Source: Haloferula rosea (GTDB lineage Bacteria > Verrucomicrobiota > Verrucomicrobiia > Verrucomicrobiales > Akkermansiaceae). From it: DNA of 64,000 nt. The notes beneath the pieces were generated by a model that saw only the letters and a program-made list of their open reading frames with translations, had not been told where the DNA came from and searched no databases. The stretch spans positions 124,001 through 188,000 of the forward strand of contig NZ_JAENII010000007.1 of the NCBI RefSeq assembly GCF_016595525.1, written 5' to 3'. The translations under genes were made by a program, and so were the position numbers. Shown in pieces: positions 36,661 to 45,530 of this stretch (position 1 is its first letter; the number at the start of each line of letters is the position of its first letter).

Positions 36661-38241
36661 TCAGTCGACCACCTGATAGCGCAGTCTCAGAAACCCCGCA
36701 CCAGCCTCCTGCGGCACTTGAAGCTCCACTTGCTCGAAGCCACTCCAAACCGGAGCAAAAGGTCTCGCCTCGGTTCGGGTCCCCGGCGGCAAGTCTCCTG
36801 ACCAGCCCTGGGCGTTGCGACTGAACTCGATCAGGTAGAACCGCCCTTCCTCTGCGGACGGATCCCGCCGCGTAAAGGTGTAGCTGAGTTGGTCCTCCGA
36901 TGAATCCGGCACCGGGAGCAGCGGGGCACCTACAAGATTTCGTGAGGAGGCGATTGCCGGATTCCCACCGAAGGCATCCTCAAGAAGGTCACTCACCCCG
37001 TCTCCATCGCTATCCAATGCGGAACCTTCCTCGCCGTGCGGGGACACCAAGGGCCCTTGGATCAAAATTGTGGGCTCAAAGCTCCGTTCCGTGATGCCAT
37101 CCGCTGAAACGCTCCACTGGAGCGAAAGCCCCGCCGGAAGCGAATTCCACACCACGGACACAGAGGTGGAGGCATTCGTGGCAAGGCCGGCCAATCGGCA
37201 CTCCCAGCTCCCGTCCTCCTGCTTCACCGAGATCCATCCAGTTCCAGTGACTTGATCCGGTTGTGCCGTTCCGCTCACACGGATGCGGAGGTTATGAAGC
37301 TCCTCATTTCCCGAATTCGATACGCGCAGGGCGACTCCCCCCGGTTGTGATTGCCTCAAGTTCGCACCCGCAACCGTCTCCGCCGACAACCCTCCTTCGG
37401 GAACCGGATCGACCCGGGTCAGATGATACCCCTTCGCTTCCATGATCTCGTCGATCTCGTTGACATAGGCAGGCACGAGCGACATCGAACTCCTCAGTTT
37501 CCCGGAAACCTGATCCAAGGTGCTGGCGACCCCAAGAATGGTGGGCTGACCCTCAACGATGACGAATGCAGGAGAGCCGGAATCCCCTCCCTGATAGTGA
37601 ATGTCCTTGGGATTGGTTCCCCCGGGATCGTAGTCGAAGTAGAGCAGGCGGGTCGTATCGAATCCCGGTGAGTTCTGCAGTGCCCACTCACCATCGACTG
37701 CGCGTTTCATCGCCTCACCCACCTTGCCGAAAACGATGGCCTCCTTACCCACGTAGACTTCATCGGCCGGGGTGAAGACGCCGAAGGGCTTGATTTGGGA
37801 GAGATCGACCGGTTGCTTCAAGGTGCCAATGAACAAGTCGGTCGCCTCATCATCAGCGTTCTTCACTATATCCAGCTCCAGAATCTCGTAGTCACGGAGG
37901 ACTCCGTCCATGCCAAGAAAGCGGATCTTCCAGCTGAGATCCGGGAGATAGTGGGCAGCCCCGATGAAGTGCACCGGTGAGACGAGCGAGTAGTTCCGAT
38001 ACCATTCGGTCGGGTGCCCCGGCCATCCCATCCCACAGAACAAGGAGGCATTAGGGACGAACTGCGGATTCACGATGGTCGATGTGCCCTGCGGTCCGAA
38101 GACACGCTGAAATTCCCCCACCACCGACTTGTCCCGACTGCGGATCTGGAGCGCCTCCCCCGGAATCGAGGTGAGAAGGGCGAGAACGGCCAAAAGAAGA
38201 ACCGGGCAAAATTGTGGGGCGCGTGGACGGTCCATTACCAT
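36661..38241 (-). CDS. Secreted trypsin-like serine peptidase with TSP3-like C terminus
   Basis: The 526-residue protein has a signal peptide (FCPVLLLAVLALLTSIPGEA). A chymotrypsin-like domain follows, with His in VHFIGAAHYLP, Asp in EATDLFIGTL and Ser in YQGGDSGSPAFVI. Then comes a beta-rich middle (about residues 300-410), a DSDGDGVSDLLEDAFGGNP calcium-type motif, and a C-terminal module ending GAGFLRLRYQVVD. It is predicted to be an extracellular or surface endopeptidase. I chose ATG 38241; the frame extends to 38346, but that part is poor and masks the signal peptide. An ATG at 38235 is also possible. The C-terminal module resembles that of the lamin-tail protein at 33259-35913. Confidence 0.78.
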   Translation of the reverse strand: MVMDRPRAPQFCPVLLLAVLALLTSIPGEALQIRSRDKSVVGEFQRVFGPQGTSTIVNPQFVPNASLFCGMGWPGHPTEWYRNYSLVSPVHFIGAAHYLPDLSWKIRFLGMDGVLRDYEILELDIVKNADDEATDLFIGTLKQPVDLSQIKPFGVFTPADEVYVGKEAIVFGKVGEAMKRAVDGEWALQNSPGFDTTRLLYFDYDPGGTNPKDIHYQGGDSGSPAFVIVEGQPTILGVASTLDQVSGKLRSSMSLVPAYVNEIDEIMEAKGYHLTRVDPVPEGGLSAETVAGANLRQSQPGGVALRVSNSGNEELHNLRIRVSGTAQPDQVTGTGWISVKQEDGSWECRLAGLATNASTSVSVVWNSLPAGLSLQWSVSADGITERSFEPTILIQGPLVSPHGEEGSALDSDGDGVSDLLEDAFGGNPAIASSRNLVGAPLLPVPDSSEDQLSYTFTRRDPSAEEGRFYLIEFSRNAQGWSGDLPPGTRTEARPFAPVWSGFEQVELQVPQEAGAGFLRLRYQVVD

Positions 38242-38368
38242 GTGAATGAAAGTCCTTAGTTTCGCTTCGCCGGAACCGCAAGCCGCGACCGCGACTAGGG
38301 CCAAGCCAAACGGATGAAACCACCAGTTGGCGGAGCCTCCGACCAACCCAAGCTCACTCAGAAAAGAG

Positions 38369-38443
38369 TGGCAGCCCCCCCAGGACTCGAACCTGGAAAT
38401 ACTGAACCAAAATCAGGTGTGTTACCAATTACACTAAGGGGCT
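38369..38443 (-). tRNA. tRNA-Gln (anticodon TTG)
   Basis: Read on the minus strand, acceptor AGCCCCT pairs with GGGGGCT (one G-T pair), the D arm GTGT/ACAC is perfect, and the anticodon loop TTTTGGT gives TTG (Gln). The T arm is CCAGGTTCGAGTCCTGG. Discriminator G and CCA are encoded. The first pair of the anticodon stem is a C-T mismatch; the other four pairs are sound. Confidence 0.92.
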
Positions 38444-38565
38444 CCAGTGCCTTCGGCGGGGCGGAAACTAGGGGCCACATTCGCGATTGGCAATAGGGAA
38501 ATCGCACAGAAATGCGAAATATTTCACCCCACCCGATTGCCCCCCTGAGCGATCTCGGGAAAGGC

Positions 38566-39840
38566 CTACTTCCTGCCAAAGGCCATCAGGTGGGCTCCGC
38601 CGCGGAGGAGAATCATGTCATCGACGACCACCGGAGAGGCAATGAGGTCCTCTCCAATCTCATGCTCCTGCACGTTCTCGAGGCCCGCACTTCCGATTTT
38701 GGCGGAGAATACTGTGCCGTCCTCGCGCGCCGCCAGGAAGGTATCGCCCGAAATCACCGGCGAAGAGTAGTAGATCTGAGCTCCACGCGGCAACTTTGAC
38801 TGCCATTTGATCTCACCAGTCCCCGCTTCCACGCAGGTCACTTTGCCCCGGTCTTTCCCGCTGTCATTGAGAATGTAGGCCAGGCCATCCCGTGCGACCG
38901 GAGTTGCCGAGTCGCTCCCACACTTCGTGGAGCGCCAGAGCGAGGCCGACTCGGTAATATCCCCGGTGCCACCCAGCTTCACACCTGCGGTGAACTCACC
39001 GCGACCGAAGGGCACCACGGCCACGCCGTCCGTGATGACTGGCGAGGCGATGACGCGCCACGCCTTGAGCTTCTTCGGGTTGAATCCACCACAGACCCAG
39101 AGCTGTTCCCCCGTTTCCACCGAGTGTCCGGTGAGGTGATCCGCTCCCCAAACAACGATCGTCTCGCGCCCGTCCACATCCACCACATGCGGGGTGGTGT
39201 ATGCATCCCCGGACTCAACGCCGGTCTCGAACTTGCGGTCCACCTTCCAGAGCTCCTTCCCGGTTCGCTTGTCCAAGCAGAGCAGGAATGATTTCCCATC
39301 CGTCTGCATCACCGCCAGCACCAGCCCCTTGGAGGTAACAACGGGAGAGGTCCCAACGTCCCACCACAGCTTGTCCTCACCGTATTTGTCGAAGACATTC
39401 AGATTCCACAGTTCCTTGCCCTCAAAGTCAAAGGCGCCGAGCTCTCCGGATTTGAAGTAGGTGAACAGGGTCTTCCCATCCGTCACCGGAGAGGAATTCG
39501 CTGAACTGCCTACCCGCTGGCCACGGCCGGGCCGCAGGGTTCCGAGGGTCTTCCGCCAGAGCTCCTTGCCGGCTGAATCAAATGCAAGCACCCCGTCCTC
39601 TTTTCCGATCGGAGAGGTGACGAAGATGCGCCCGTCGACCACCACTGGGGTCGAACATCCCCGACCCGGCAGTTTCACCTTCCACAGAAGGTTTTCCGAA
39701 AGAGATAGATCAGAAGGAACGTCGGCCTTGCCCACTCCGTTCGCGGTCGGCCCCCGCCAACTCGGCCAATCGTCCGCATGGACGGCGGTCAGGGACAAAA
39801 TCGAAGCGAAGCACAGGGAGGCGGACACGTTCTCTCTCAT
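38566..39840 (-). CDS. Secreted PQQ-like beta-propeller repeat protein
   Basis: The 424-residue precursor has a signal peptide (VSASLCFASILSLTAVHA) and then the pattern DDWPSWRGPTANGVGK, common in planctomycete and verrucomicrobial propeller proteins. Repeated blades follow, with LLWKVKLPGRGCSTPVVVDG, LAFDSAGKELWRKTL, LCLDKRTGKELWKVDRK and VTCVEAGTGEIKWQSKLP (A-x-D-x2-T-G-x-x-L-W type). It probably forms an eight-blade propeller in the periplasm. No PQQ dehydrogenase catalytic motifs are seen, so a binding or structural role is likelier. Confidence 0.88.
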   Translation of the reverse strand: MRENVSASLCFASILSLTAVHADDWPSWRGPTANGVGKADVPSDLSLSENLLWKVKLPGRGCSTPVVVDGRIFVTSPIGKEDGVLAFDSAGKELWRKTLGTLRPGRGQRVGSSANSSPVTDGKTLFTYFKSGELGAFDFEGKELWNLNVFDKYGEDKLWWDVGTSPVVTSKGLVLAVMQTDGKSFLLCLDKRTGKELWKVDRKFETGVESGDAYTTPHVVDVDGRETIVVWGADHLTGHSVETGEQLWVCGGFNPKKLKAWRVIASPVITDGVAVVPFGRGEFTAGVKLGGTGDITESASLWRSTKCGSDSATPVARDGLAYILNDSGKDRGKVTCVEAGTGEIKWQSKLPRGAQIYYSSPVISGDTFLAAREDGTVFSAKIGSAGLENVQEHEIGEDLIASPVVVDDMILLRGGAHLMAFGRK

Positions 39841-39921
39841 GATCCGCCACTACTCGCCGAAAAGCCCGGATCTCTCAACCATCGAATTCACGATCTCTCG
39901 AAATCGTGGCACCCGGCGGGA

Positions 39922-41598
39922 TCAGCCCGGGGATCTCCCACTCTCCTTGATCGAAAGGGCCAGACGTTTCCAGGCTGGATGATTTCTCGATTGTTCCGCC
40001 GTTTGCCCGAGGAAAAGACTCCAATTGTGGGGACCCACCGTCCCGGGCTGGTTGATCCGATCCGTCATATTGAACAGGTCGGTGATCATGATCGCCGCGT
40101 ATCGCGAACTCGAGACCATCAAGCGATCGATGAGCTTCCAGAGCTTCTCATCGTTCATGGGACCCAAATCATCGATCCCACCGAAATCCGCCAAAGCCTG
40201 TAGGGCTTTCATCGTGTCGTTCCGGTCGTCCTCGTCGGCGGCATCCGGCGACACCCGCCTGCGGTAATCCTCCCACATCGCCGGGATGGAATCATGGTCG
40301 TGTGTGGCATAGGTGGCGAACGACGTCTCGGGCAACTTGTCGTAAGGAATCACCACGCCCTCCTCGTCGAAATCCCAATGCGGGATCCGAAACCCGCAGA
40401 TGCCAAGCGAATAGAGGTGCGGACGCACATAGTCGGGCACACAACCCAGGTCCTCACCCACCACGGCATCTTCGCCGGCCACCTCCTGCACCATCTTGAG
40501 GCGGACATCCCCATCGGCCCGATTCAGTGCGCAATTCTCCGCGGTGTCATCGGGGCGCGGAACCCATCCGGGAAGCAGTCCTCCCGTCTTCTCCGCCGCC
40601 TCCTCCTTGCTGAGATCGATGAACTCCGCATTCCGGTTCGGTGTCCAAGGGAACCCGTAGATCCGATAGAATCCGAGCACGTGATCGACCCGGAATACAT
40701 GGAAGATCCCAACGAGTTTCTGGATCCGTTGCCGCCACCAAGGGAATCCCTCCGCCTCCATCTTCTCCCATCGATAAAGAGGGATACCCCAGTTCTGACC
40801 CCACTTCTGGATGAAGCGATCGTGCTTGAACACCGTTTCCGGAGGCGCCCCGCCACACCAATCAATATCGAAATCATCACGACCGAAAAACACGTCAGCG
40901 GAGTAGCGACTCACACCGATGGGGATGTCCCCCATGAGCTTGAGGCCACGCTCGTCGGCATGTTTCCGCACCCCTTCCCATTGACGGAAGCACAGCCACT
41001 GCACCCACGCGAAGAACTCCAAACGGTCATTCACCGCTCCCGCATCCGCCCGCAACGCCGCAGCCAACCGGCCCCGTGCCCCATCAACGCTCTGAAACTC
41101 CTCGGGCCACTCATCCCACGCCTCGTTCTCGCCCTCGGCCTCCATCAACCAACGATACACGCAGTAGTCATCCAGCCACGCCGACTCACTCCGGCGGAAT
41201 GATGCGAGATCATCGTGAAGCCCGGCCGGAGCGGACGACCATCGGCCCCACGCGACATCGAGCAGACGACGTTTCGTCCTCCGGACCTGTTCGTAATTCA
41301 CCCGATCGGAAGCCGGCTCACCCGCCTGCTGGCGAGCCTCCGCCAGCAGATCAGCGTCGATACCAGGGACATCTTCAAATGCAAGGTAGAGTGGCTCCAG
41401 AGCCACACTCGAAATCGCGTTGTAGGGACTGTCGTCCACACCCATTTCATTGATGGGCAGCATCTGGAAGAGACCGACCTCATGATCCGCGGCGAGATCG
41501 ATCCACTCATGCATCGAGCGGGTGTCACCAATTCCCAAATCCCCCTCTCTGTGGAGCGAAAATACGGGCAGGAGAAGAGCAGCGAGGCGTTCAGGCAT
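39922..41598 (-). CDS. malQ: 4-alpha-glucanotransferase (GH77)
   Basis: The 558-residue enzyme transfers alpha-1,4-glucan segments in glycogen or maltodextrin metabolism. Motifs include LFQMLPINEMGVDDSPYNAISSVAL near the N terminus, LMGDIPIGVSRYSADVFFG, the nucleophile region VFRVDHVLGFYRIYG, VVGEDLGCVPDYV with the acid/base Glu, and SFATYATHDHDSIPAMW. Size and order fit bacterial MalQ without the plant N-terminal extension. The gene is isolated on the minus strand, between a propeller protein and a sulfotransferase. Confidence 0.94.
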   Translation of the reverse strand: MPERLAALLLPVFSLHREGDLGIGDTRSMHEWIDLAADHEVGLFQMLPINEMGVDDSPYNAISSVALEPLYLAFEDVPGIDADLLAEARQQAGEPASDRVNYEQVRRTKRRLLDVAWGRWSSAPAGLHDDLASFRRSESAWLDDYCVYRWLMEAEGENEAWDEWPEEFQSVDGARGRLAAALRADAGAVNDRLEFFAWVQWLCFRQWEGVRKHADERGLKLMGDIPIGVSRYSADVFFGRDDFDIDWCGGAPPETVFKHDRFIQKWGQNWGIPLYRWEKMEAEGFPWWRQRIQKLVGIFHVFRVDHVLGFYRIYGFPWTPNRNAEFIDLSKEEAAEKTGGLLPGWVPRPDDTAENCALNRADGDVRLKMVQEVAGEDAVVGEDLGCVPDYVRPHLYSLGICGFRIPHWDFDEEGVVIPYDKLPETSFATYATHDHDSIPAMWEDYRRRVSPDAADEDDRNDTMKALQALADFGGIDDLGPMNDEKLWKLIDRLMVSSSRYAAIMITDLFNMTDRINQPGTVGPHNWSLFLGQTAEQSRNHPAWKRLALSIKESGRSPG

Positions 41599-41655
41599 GA
41601 GCGTTGGGTCAGATGTTGGCGAATGGTTTCAAATCCATTCAGGGTTTAAGCAAAT

Positions 41656-42576
41656 TCATCGCCCGGGAAAAATCACCGCTGGGAAGGAGTCAGCGTCCTG
41701 AGAAACCACCTCATCCCCCCGCAGTCCCTTCAGCCACTCGTTCGCATAGCTCCCATAGCGATCGGCCAGCGCTTCAGTCAGACCGGCGTACTTGCTCACG
41801 AGGTAGTCCCTGAAATGGGGCGGACACGAACTCTTCTTCTTGGATTCGTTGACCTTCTTTCGCAGCCCTCCACCACCTCCGCTCGGCCTCGGCGCCCCCA
41901 AATAATCGCACACCGCCCCGAACAACCCGTCAGGATCCCTACGGATGGCATCGAAAAAGCCGATCATCAGTTGCTCGGGAGCATAATACTTGAGCACCAG
42001 GTCCACCGTCCGCAGATAGTCGGTCCGCATGTCCTGGGCCGGGGCATCCACCCGCCGCTTGAACTTGTCGAGATCCTCAAGATCCAAAGGCCTGCCATGC
42101 TGCTCTGCGAAACGCAGCATCGACCAGACCCGGTCGACCGGATTCCTGATCAGGAAAATCAGCTTCGCCTGTGGAGCAACGCGATGCATGTGCGCGATAT
42201 CTTCCTCATACATCGCCGAATACGAAGGCGTCACATCCCCACTCAAGCCGCGGCGGATATCGAAGAGCGACCGATACCAGTCATCCGTGAAGTCGTTCAG
42301 GTGGAAGCGGGCCCACCAGCGCGCCTTTGAGATCTTGAGCGACCGCAGCGGGCGCCAGATGTCTCCGATCATCTTCTTCTTCCATACCGGATCCGCCATC
42401 CGGTCCTTCAGACGCGTCACCGCAAGGTGATCGGCCGAGAGATACTTTTCCTCGCGGTCGAAGTAGTGCAGCTCCTTCACCGGCGGCATCGCGAAGTCGG
42501 GATGTTTCTCGCAGTTCGCATGAAGCCAACTCGTCCCCGCCTTCTGCGCTCCGATACAAATGAAATCCGGCTTCAT
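41656..42576 (-). CDS. Sulfotransferase (PAPS-dependent type)
   Basis: The 306-residue protein has the PAPS-binding 5' loop FICIGAQKAGTSWLHANCE and the 3'-phosphate motif LIFLIRNPVDRVWSMLRFAE. HYFDREEKYLSADH lies between them, and a C-terminal LIGFFDAIRRDPDGLFGAVCDYLG is typical of bacterial carbohydrate sulfotransferases. It is predicted to sulfate a hydroxyl of a sugar in a surface polysaccharide or glycolipid. It lies at the edge of the glycan island and is divergent, by 126 bp, from the first SGNH/MBOAT pair. No apsK-like or cys genes are in the window. Confidence 0.85.
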   Translation of the reverse strand: MKPDFICIGAQKAGTSWLHANCEKHPDFAMPPVKELHYFDREEKYLSADHLAVTRLKDRMADPVWKKKMIGDIWRPLRSLKISKARWWARFHLNDFTDDWYRSLFDIRRGLSGDVTPSYSAMYEEDIAHMHRVAPQAKLIFLIRNPVDRVWSMLRFAEQHGRPLDLEDLDKFKRRVDAPAQDMRTDYLRTVDLVLKYYAPEQLMIGFFDAIRRDPDGLFGAVCDYLGAPRPSGGGGGLRKKVNESKKKSSCPPHFRDYLVSKYAGLTEALADRYGSYANEWLKGLRGDEVVSQDADSFPAVIFPGR

Positions 42577-42702
42577 GAATTGAACTAAGCGCCAAATCTA
42601 AGGTGAGCCTCCCGGCAGGGCCACCCTCGATTCAGATTTCTGGGGCCATCCCTGCATCCCCGACCGTTGACAAGCCCGCGGCTGGCGACTCATAAGCAAA
42701 GC

Positions 42703-43911
42703 ATGCGCGCCTCACGCCGATACACCACCGGGTTTCTGGTAGCGGTCGTATGCGCCACTGTAGTTGCGGCGGCGATCAATACCTGGGTCGACCCACTTCG
42801 CCTCACCGCTCAACCATGGGCTGACCCGGAGTTCGACCCCTATCGCGAGATTTCCTCGCAGATCCGGTCCGGAAAGGCCGGCATGCTGCGCCAGGCCGGA
42901 CCGATCGATGTGGCCTTCATCGGTTCCTCACGCATCGCCAACGGCTTCGACCCCTCCCTTGAGCAGTGGGGAGACCGGAAGGTGCTGAACCTCGGATGCA
43001 GCGGCGGGTTCCTCTTCGAGTCCGTCGCCATCGCCCAATACCTGCTCCGGCACGACCCACCGGAACTCATCCTCATGGGCATCGACCCCGGTGACCTGAC
43101 GAGCTCCGTCGACACCCGCCCACTCGGAGATTTCTACAGCTCCCCCTTCAACCCGGATGGGGATGCCCTGGATCGCGAGATCCGCTACTGGATCGGCATC
43201 TCGACACTCGAAGAATCCCTCGAGACGCTTGAGCGCAAGCGGCTCGAACGTCCAGCCACCTATACCCCCGAAGGCCTGCGGAAACGAGGCCTCGGCCGGG
43301 GACGAGGCGGCCACCGTCAGCTCGATTTCATCCGTTCGAATCTAGCAGGTGAAGCCTTTCTCGCCGACGACTCGCCCACCGCCAAAGTGGTGAATCCACC
43401 GAAAATTGAAGCCCTGCGGGAGCTTCTTTCGGCGGTCAGAGAGAGCCCGACCCGCCTCGTCCTTTTCCTGCAACCCCGCCATGCCCTCCTTGGATCCAGC
43501 TCGGACGGGATCGAGGAGCCGATCTGTCTCTATCAGGCGGAGCGTGAGGCGCTCGTCGCACTCGTGGGTGAAGCCAACGCCATCGAGTCTGTGGGGCCGG
43601 AGATCGACTACTGGGAGTTCCTCGACTTCCACCCGATCAATACCGAACCGCTGCCACTCGATGAAGGCGAGCCGATGAAATACTGGACGGATCTCGATCA
43701 CTTCACCCTCCAGATCGGCAACGCCATGCAGGCACGCATGATGGGCTGGCCGGTGCAGCCCCCCATCGCCGCCGACTACGGTGCGCGAGTGACGGAAGAG
43801 TCCCTCCCAGCGAGGATCGAGCAGATCAAGCATGACTCGGTGGAATACCTGACCGGATCCGGTGCAAGGGATCTGGAATGGAAGGAGAACATGGCAAGCG
43901 AGACGCCCTGA
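42703..43911 (+). CDS. Membrane-anchored SGNH-like protein, pair 1
   Basis: The 402-residue protein has one N-terminal membrane segment (FLVAVVCATVVAAAI) and an extracytoplasmic SGNH-like domain. VAFIGSSRIANGFDP carries the predicted nucleophile (GSS, residues 74-76), and D-x-x-H near residue 333 (DLDHFTLQIGNAMQ) supplies the acid and base. This resembles AlgX/AlgJ-type proteins that transfer an acyl group supplied through an MBOAT membrane protein. The matching MBOAT gene begins 6 bp downstream. Paralogues are at 47085 and 60102. I chose the ATG at 42703; an upstream TTG is unlikely. The acyl donor and polymer are unknown. Confidence 0.72.
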   Translation: MRASRRYTTGFLVAVVCATVVAAAINTWVDPLRLTAQPWADPEFDPYREISSQIRSGKAGMLRQAGPIDVAFIGSSRIANGFDPSLEQWGDRKVLNLGCSGGFLFESVAIAQYLLRHDPPELILMGIDPGDLTSSVDTRPLGDFYSSPFNPDGDALDREIRYWIGISTLEESLETLERKRLERPATYTPEGLRKRGLGRGRGGHRQLDFIRSNLAGEAFLADDSPTAKVVNPPKIEALRELLSAVRESPTRLVLFLQPRHALLGSSSDGIEEPICLYQAEREALVALVGEANAIESVGPEIDYWEFLDFHPINTEPLPLDEGEPMKYWTDLDHFTLQIGNAMQARMMGWPVQPPIAADYGARVTEESLPARIEQIKHDSVEYLTGSGARDLEWKENMASETP

Positions 43912-43917
43912 AGCCGG

Positions 43918-45444
43918 ATGATCTTCAACTCCTACCCCTATCTGTTCCTCTTCCTTCCGATCGCATTGATCGGATTCCAGTTGTTGCGCGGCGCTCCCTA
44001 CCGCGTCGCCATCGGCTGGCTCGTGGCGATGAGCTTCCTCTACTACGCATGGTGGCGACCCGCGGACCTCTGGGTGATCGGTGCTTCCTGCGGCTTCAAC
44101 TTCCTCGTCGGCCGACAACTCTCCGGGAACGCTGCTGAAGCGCGGAAACAGGGGATTCTGGTCCTGGGTGTCGTCGCGAATCTCGCCCTGCTTGCGTGGT
44201 TCAAGTACGCGGGTCTGTTCGACAAAACCTTCGAGGCACTCACCGGCGAAGGCCTGAACATTCCGGACATCATCCTTCCTCTCGGAATCTCCTTCTTCAC
44301 CTTCCAACAGATCGCCTACCTCGTGGATGCACGCCGGGGTGAAACCAAGGAATACCACTTCACCGACTACCTGCTCTTCGTCTCGTTCTTCCCCCAACTG
44401 ATCGCCGGCCCCATCGTCCACCACAAGGAGATGCTGCCACAGTTCGAGCGCGGCCGTGGCCGCGGCCTGAACTCCCTGGATTTCTCCATCGGAGTCACCA
44501 TCATCGCGCTCGGCCTGTTCAAGAAGGTGGTCATCGCCGACTACCTGGCACGCAGTACCGGACCAATCTTCGATCTGGCTGCCGATGCCCAGTCGAGAGC
44601 TCCCACCATGGGCGAAGCATGGGCTGGCGCGCTCGGATACACGCTGCAGATCTACTTCGACTTTTCCGGCTATTCCGACATTGCGATCGGGTCGGCACGT
44701 CTCTTCGGCATCCGCCTTCCGCTGAACTTCGCTTCGCCCTACAAGGCCACGTCCATCGTCGAGTTCTGGCGACGCTGGCACATGACGCTTTCCCGTTTCC
44801 TCCGCGACTACCTCTACATTTCCCTCGGCGGCAATCGGAAGGGACCGGCCCGACGCTACGTCAACCTGATGCTCACGATGCTCCTCGGAGGGCTATGGCA
44901 TGGCGCTGGGTGGACCTTCATCCTCTGGGGCGGACTCCACGGACTCTACCTGTGCATCAACCACGGCTGGCACACGCTGCGCAGGAAATTCTCACTCCGC
45001 CAGATTCCCAAGCCGCTCGCGCTCGGACTCACCCTATTGGCTGTCGTCTTCGCCTGGGTTCCCTTCCGCTCCGGCAACTACGAGTTTGCGGCCAATGGTT
45101 CGACCACCGCCGCGCTCGAAACGGCAGGCCAGATGTTCCGCTCCATGCTGGGTCTGAACGGGTTCACCTTCTGGCCTCCCGATACCGCCATCGTGACGGC
45201 CAAGACACGGGCGGTCCGCCCGGTGATCGCAGGACTGCTGGTGGTGCTCCTGCTTCCCAATACCCAGCAGGTGATGCGGCGGTATGTTCCCGCCATCGGC
45301 CTGCCCAAGCCCTCGAGCGGGTGCCGGCGCCACTGGTGGCAATGGCGTCCCACCCTGCCCTGGCTCGGATTCACCCTCGCAATCCTCTATGCCGTGGGTC
45401 GGGAGTTCGATCAGGTCAGCGAATTCATTTACTTCCAGTTCTAG
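43918..45444 (+). CDS. MBOAT-family O-acyltransferase, pair 1
   Basis: The 508-residue polytopic protein begins MIFNSYPYLFLFLPIALIGF and carries AlgI/PatA/DltB-type MBOAT hallmarks: ISFFTFQQIAYLVDARRGE, FFPQLIAGPIVHHKEMLPQF, WRRWHMTLSRFLRDYLYI, and the invariant histidine in GLWHGAGWTF (H328). It is predicted to carry acyl groups across the inner membrane for O-acylation of a polysaccharide by the SGNH partner encoded 6 bp upstream. A closely similar 508-residue paralogue with the histidine at the same position lies at 61317-62843. Confidence 0.93.
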   Translation: MIFNSYPYLFLFLPIALIGFQLLRGAPYRVAIGWLVAMSFLYYAWWRPADLWVIGASCGFNFLVGRQLSGNAAEARKQGILVLGVVANLALLAWFKYAGLFDKTFEALTGEGLNIPDIILPLGISFFTFQQIAYLVDARRGETKEYHFTDYLLFVSFFPQLIAGPIVHHKEMLPQFERGRGRGLNSLDFSIGVTIIALGLFKKVVIADYLARSTGPIFDLAADAQSRAPTMGEAWAGALGYTLQIYFDFSGYSDIAIGSARLFGIRLPLNFASPYKATSIVEFWRRWHMTLSRFLRDYLYISLGGNRKGPARRYVNLMLTMLLGGLWHGAGWTFILWGGLHGLYLCINHGWHTLRRKFSLRQIPKPLALGLTLLAVVFAWVPFRSGNYEFAANGSTTAALETAGQMFRSMLGLNGFTFWPPDTAIVTAKTRAVRPVIAGLLVVLLLPNTQQVMRRYVPAIGLPKPSSGCRRHWWQWRPTLPWLGFTLAILYAVGREFDQVSEFIYFQF

Positions 45445-45530
45445 GCTCGCACCCCCTGCCCAATCGGGACGGAATGAGCGTTGCCAGTGCCCGCGCAGCC
45501 CCCTAAATACCTCCTGCGCCTCGGATACGG

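Noticed and set aside
38444-38565. Small inverted repeats near 38481-38515 as a terminator
   Set aside because: The stems are 5 to 6 bp with no T-run, too weak to call.
43342-44781. 479-codon minus-strand frame opposite SGNH/MBOAT pair 1
   Set aside because: The MBOAT and SGNH motifs on the plus strand are unmistakable. The minus frame has no recognisable domain and covers the junction of two real genes.
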